64,000 nucleotides of DNA from Pseudomonas lundensis (lineage in GTDB: Bacteria; Pseudomonadota; Gammaproteobacteria; Pseudomonadales; Pseudomonadaceae). The notes under the pieces were generated by a model. It was given only the letters and a program-made list of their open reading frames with translations, was not told the origin of the DNA and ran no database searches. Positions within the stretch are counted from its first letter, which is position 1. Each line of letters opens with the position of its first letter. Both the position numbers and the translations under genes were made by a program. The stretch covers positions 80,808 to 144,807 of the forward strand of contig NZ_NQKI01000008.1 of assembly GCF_002269125.1 (NCBI RefSeq). Reading direction: 5' to 3'. Below, piece after piece: positions 62,621 through 64,000 of this stretch.

Positions 62621-63820
62621 ATGAAGTCGGTTGAAGAGCAGCTAGCGCTAATCAAGCGTGGTGCCGAAGAGGTACTGGTCGAGTCTGAATTGGTTGAGAA
62701 GTTGAAGCGTGGCCAACCGCTGCGTATTAAGGCTGGATTTGACCCTACTGCACCCGATCTGCATTTGGGACACACCGTACTGATCAATAAGCTGCGCCAG
62801 TTTCAGGAATTGGGACATCACGTCATCTTTCTGATTGGTGACTTTACCGGGATGATTGGTGATCCAAGTGGTAAGAGTGCGACGCGTCCTCCGCTGACGC
62901 GCGAACAAGTACTCGACAACGCCGAAACCTACAAGACCCAGGTCTTCAAGATTCTCGATCCATCGAAAACCGAAGTGGCGTTCAACTCTACCTGGATGGA
63001 TCAGATGGGGCCTGCGGATTTTATTCGTCTGACGTCCCAATACACCGTAGCGCGCATGCTTGAGCGCGACGACTTTGATAAGCGCTATACCACGAATCAG
63101 CCGATTGCCATTCACGAGTTTTTGTACCCTTTGGTACAAGGGTATGACTCGGTTGCCTTGCGAGCGGATGTCGAGTTGGGCGGTACCGATCAGAAATTCA
63201 ATTTGCTGATGGGTCGTGAGTTGCAGCGCGGTTATGGGCAAGAGGCGCAGTGCATTGTCACGATGCCTTTGCTTGAGGGGTTGGATGGCGTCAAGAAGAT
63301 GTCCAAATCCTTGGGTAATTACGTGGGCATCCAAGAAGCGCCGGGGGTGATGTATAGCAAGTTGGTGTCCATCCCGGATGCATTGATGTGGCGTTACTTT
63401 GAGCTGCTCAGCTTTCGTTCCATGGATGAGATCAATGGCCTTAAGGCTGAGGTTGAGGCCGGTGCCAATCCACGTGACATCAAAATCAAGCTGGCTGAAG
63501 AGATTGTGGAGCGTTTCCATGGTGCAGAGGCTGCAGCCAATGCGCACCGTGGTGCGGGTAATCGCATGAAGGACGGTGAGTTGCCGGATGACTTGCCGGA
63601 GATTGAATTGGTTGCGGCGGAAGATATGCCTATTGCGGCTGTGCTGAATAAGGCCGGGCTGGTGAAGAACTCTGCTGTTGCTCGTGATTTGTTGGGGTCG
63701 GGTGGTGTGCGTATAGATGGTGAGGTCGTGGATCGCTCCTATATATATGTGCTGGGCTCCACGCATGTTTGTCAGGCTGGCAAGAAGGCGTTTGCTCGAA
63801 TTACATTGAAATCTGAATAA
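62621..63820 (+). CDS. tyrS: Tyrosyl-tRNA synthetase (TyrRS-II type)
   Basis: 399 residues from ATG 62621; the frame is open 21 codons to the left. Class I synthetase with HLGH in [13 protein letters not shown] near residue 42 and KMSKS in KKMSKSLGN near 225; a C-terminal S4 RNA-binding domain holds the final 60 residues. It precedes an rRNA promoter, as in other pseudomonads. Confidence 0.98.
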   Translation: MKSVEEQLALIKRGAEEVLVESELVEKLKRGQPLRIKAGFDPTAPDLHLGHTVLINKLRQFQELGHHVIFLIGDFTGMIGDPSGKSATRPPLTREQVLDNAETYKTQVFKILDPSKTEVAFNSTWMDQMGPADFIRLTSQYTVARMLERDDFDKRYTTNQPIAIHEFLYPLVQGYDSVALRADVELGGTDQKFNLLMGRELQRGYGQEAQCIVTMPLLEGLDGVKKMSKSLGNYVGIQEAPGVMYSKLVSIPDALMWRYFELLSFRSMDEINGLKAEVEAGANPRDIKIKLAEEIVERFHGAEAAANAHRGAGNRMKDGELPDDLPEIELVAAEDMPIAAVLNKAGLVKNSAVARDLLGSGGVRIDGEVVDRSYIYVLGSTHVCQAGKKAFARITLKSE

Positions 63821-63835
63821 ATTTGAAAATAGTGC

Positions 63836-63868
63836 TGGACGGCGCATTTTGTTTGCCTATAATGCGCC
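63836..63868 (+). promoter_or_regulatory. First probable rRNA-operon promoter region
   Basis: TATAAT at 63858-63863, with a poor -35 (TGGACG, 63836-63841) at a 16-base spacing. GGCGCATT (63841-63848) and AATGCGCC (63861-63868) flank the -10 as an 8-bp perfect inverted repeat. Promoter by position upstream of an expected rRNA operon. Confidence 0.55.
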
Positions 63869-63884
63869 CCAGTTCCGGCGCAGT

Positions 63885-63928
63885 CGAAACGTAAAACTCC
63901 TTGAAATTCAAAGAGTTAAACGGTTTCG
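63885..63928. repeat. Imperfect 20-bp inverted repeat in the rRNA leader
   Basis: CGAAACGTAAAACTCCTTGA and the reverse complement of TCAAAGAGTTAAACGGTTTCG agree except for a few bases; the arms are nearly contiguous. It lies between the two promoters of the rRNA operon. Possibly a protein-binding site or cruciform-prone region; not a coding sequence. Confidence 0.45.
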
Positions 63929-63968
63929 AAAGTGTCAGCTTCAAGTCATCGAAGCAGGAAATGAGGTG

Positions 63969-63996
63969 TTGACAGCAGCGTGTAACGCTGTAGAAT
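63969..63996 (+). promoter_or_regulatory. Strong rRNA-operon promoter
   Basis: TTGACA (63969-63974), a 16-base spacer and TAGAAT (63991-63996), near-consensus sigma-70. Typical of the rrn promoter that follows tyrS in pseudomonads. The 16S gene itself lies beyond the right edge. Confidence 0.85.
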
Positions 63997-64000
63997 TCGC

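Overview
The window looks like a chromosome segment of a Pseudomonas species. Gene order from the tRNA-Ile2/sensor GGDEF-EAL gene through rpoD-dnaG-rpsU, tsaD, lptD-surA-pdxA-rsmA-apaG-apaH, amgK-murU, trpEGDC, vfr, speD, argC, erpA, anmK and tyrS to an rRNA promoter follows, as I remember it, the PA0575-PA0668 block of P. aeruginosa PAO1. Two differences argue against P. aeruginosa itself: trpE and trpG are adjacent, with no R/F-pyocin cluster between them, and I see no yqeY between rpsU and dnaG. A fluorescens-type or related pseudomonad is the likeliest source, but I cannot name a species. Region 1 (1-8377) is an integrated element abutting the 3' end of a tRNA-Ile2(CAU) gene. It holds the C-terminal part of a tyrosine recombinase whose 5' end lies left of the window, an unknown gene overlapping it, a gap with two perfect hairpins, an AlpA-type regulator, a 38-codon ORF, a small winged-helix protein and a 901-residue primase/AAA-like protein. 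These are followed by a nested palindrome (candidate replication origin), a cassette of four small unknown genes, and an oppositely oriented trio encoding two lipoproteins and a small unknown protein. It resembles a phage-satellite or P4-like integrative element; the left attachment site is not in the window. Region 2 (8378-36079) is core genome: an RmcA-like c-di-GMP enzyme, the rpsU-dnaG-rpoD operon, tsaD, plsY, folB-folK, cca, the prkA-yeaH-spoVR stress cluster, glpE, an outer-membrane/housekeeping operon on the minus strand (lptD-surA-pdxA-rsmA-apaG-apaH), and amgK-murU-djlA. Region 3 (36083-45480) holds a DUF3530 protein, a two-component system with an extracellular solute-binding sensor, and a four-gene ABC transporter that matches the agtSR-agtABCD set for 4-aminobutyrate/5-aminovalerate uptake. 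A REP-associated tyrosine transposase and a REP-like sequence follow. Region 4 (45479-64000) carries rpe-gph-trpE-trpG-trpD-trpC, a lipoate-ligase-like gene, vfr, an OsmC-family gene, speD, coq7, a HIT protein, an SDR, a DUF805 membrane protein, a nitronate monooxygenase, hemJ, argC, erpA, anmK, mepM and tyrS, and ends in rRNA-operon promoter DNA. AnmK, AmgK and MurU are three steps of one peptidoglycan-recycling route. The most interesting non-coding signals are the nested palindrome after the primase gene, the paired hairpins upstream of alpA, a Trp-rich putative leader peptide nested in frame at the end of gph, and tandem TGGCGCCA sites upstream of vfr. Functional statements rest on motif recognition by eye; no database search was possible.
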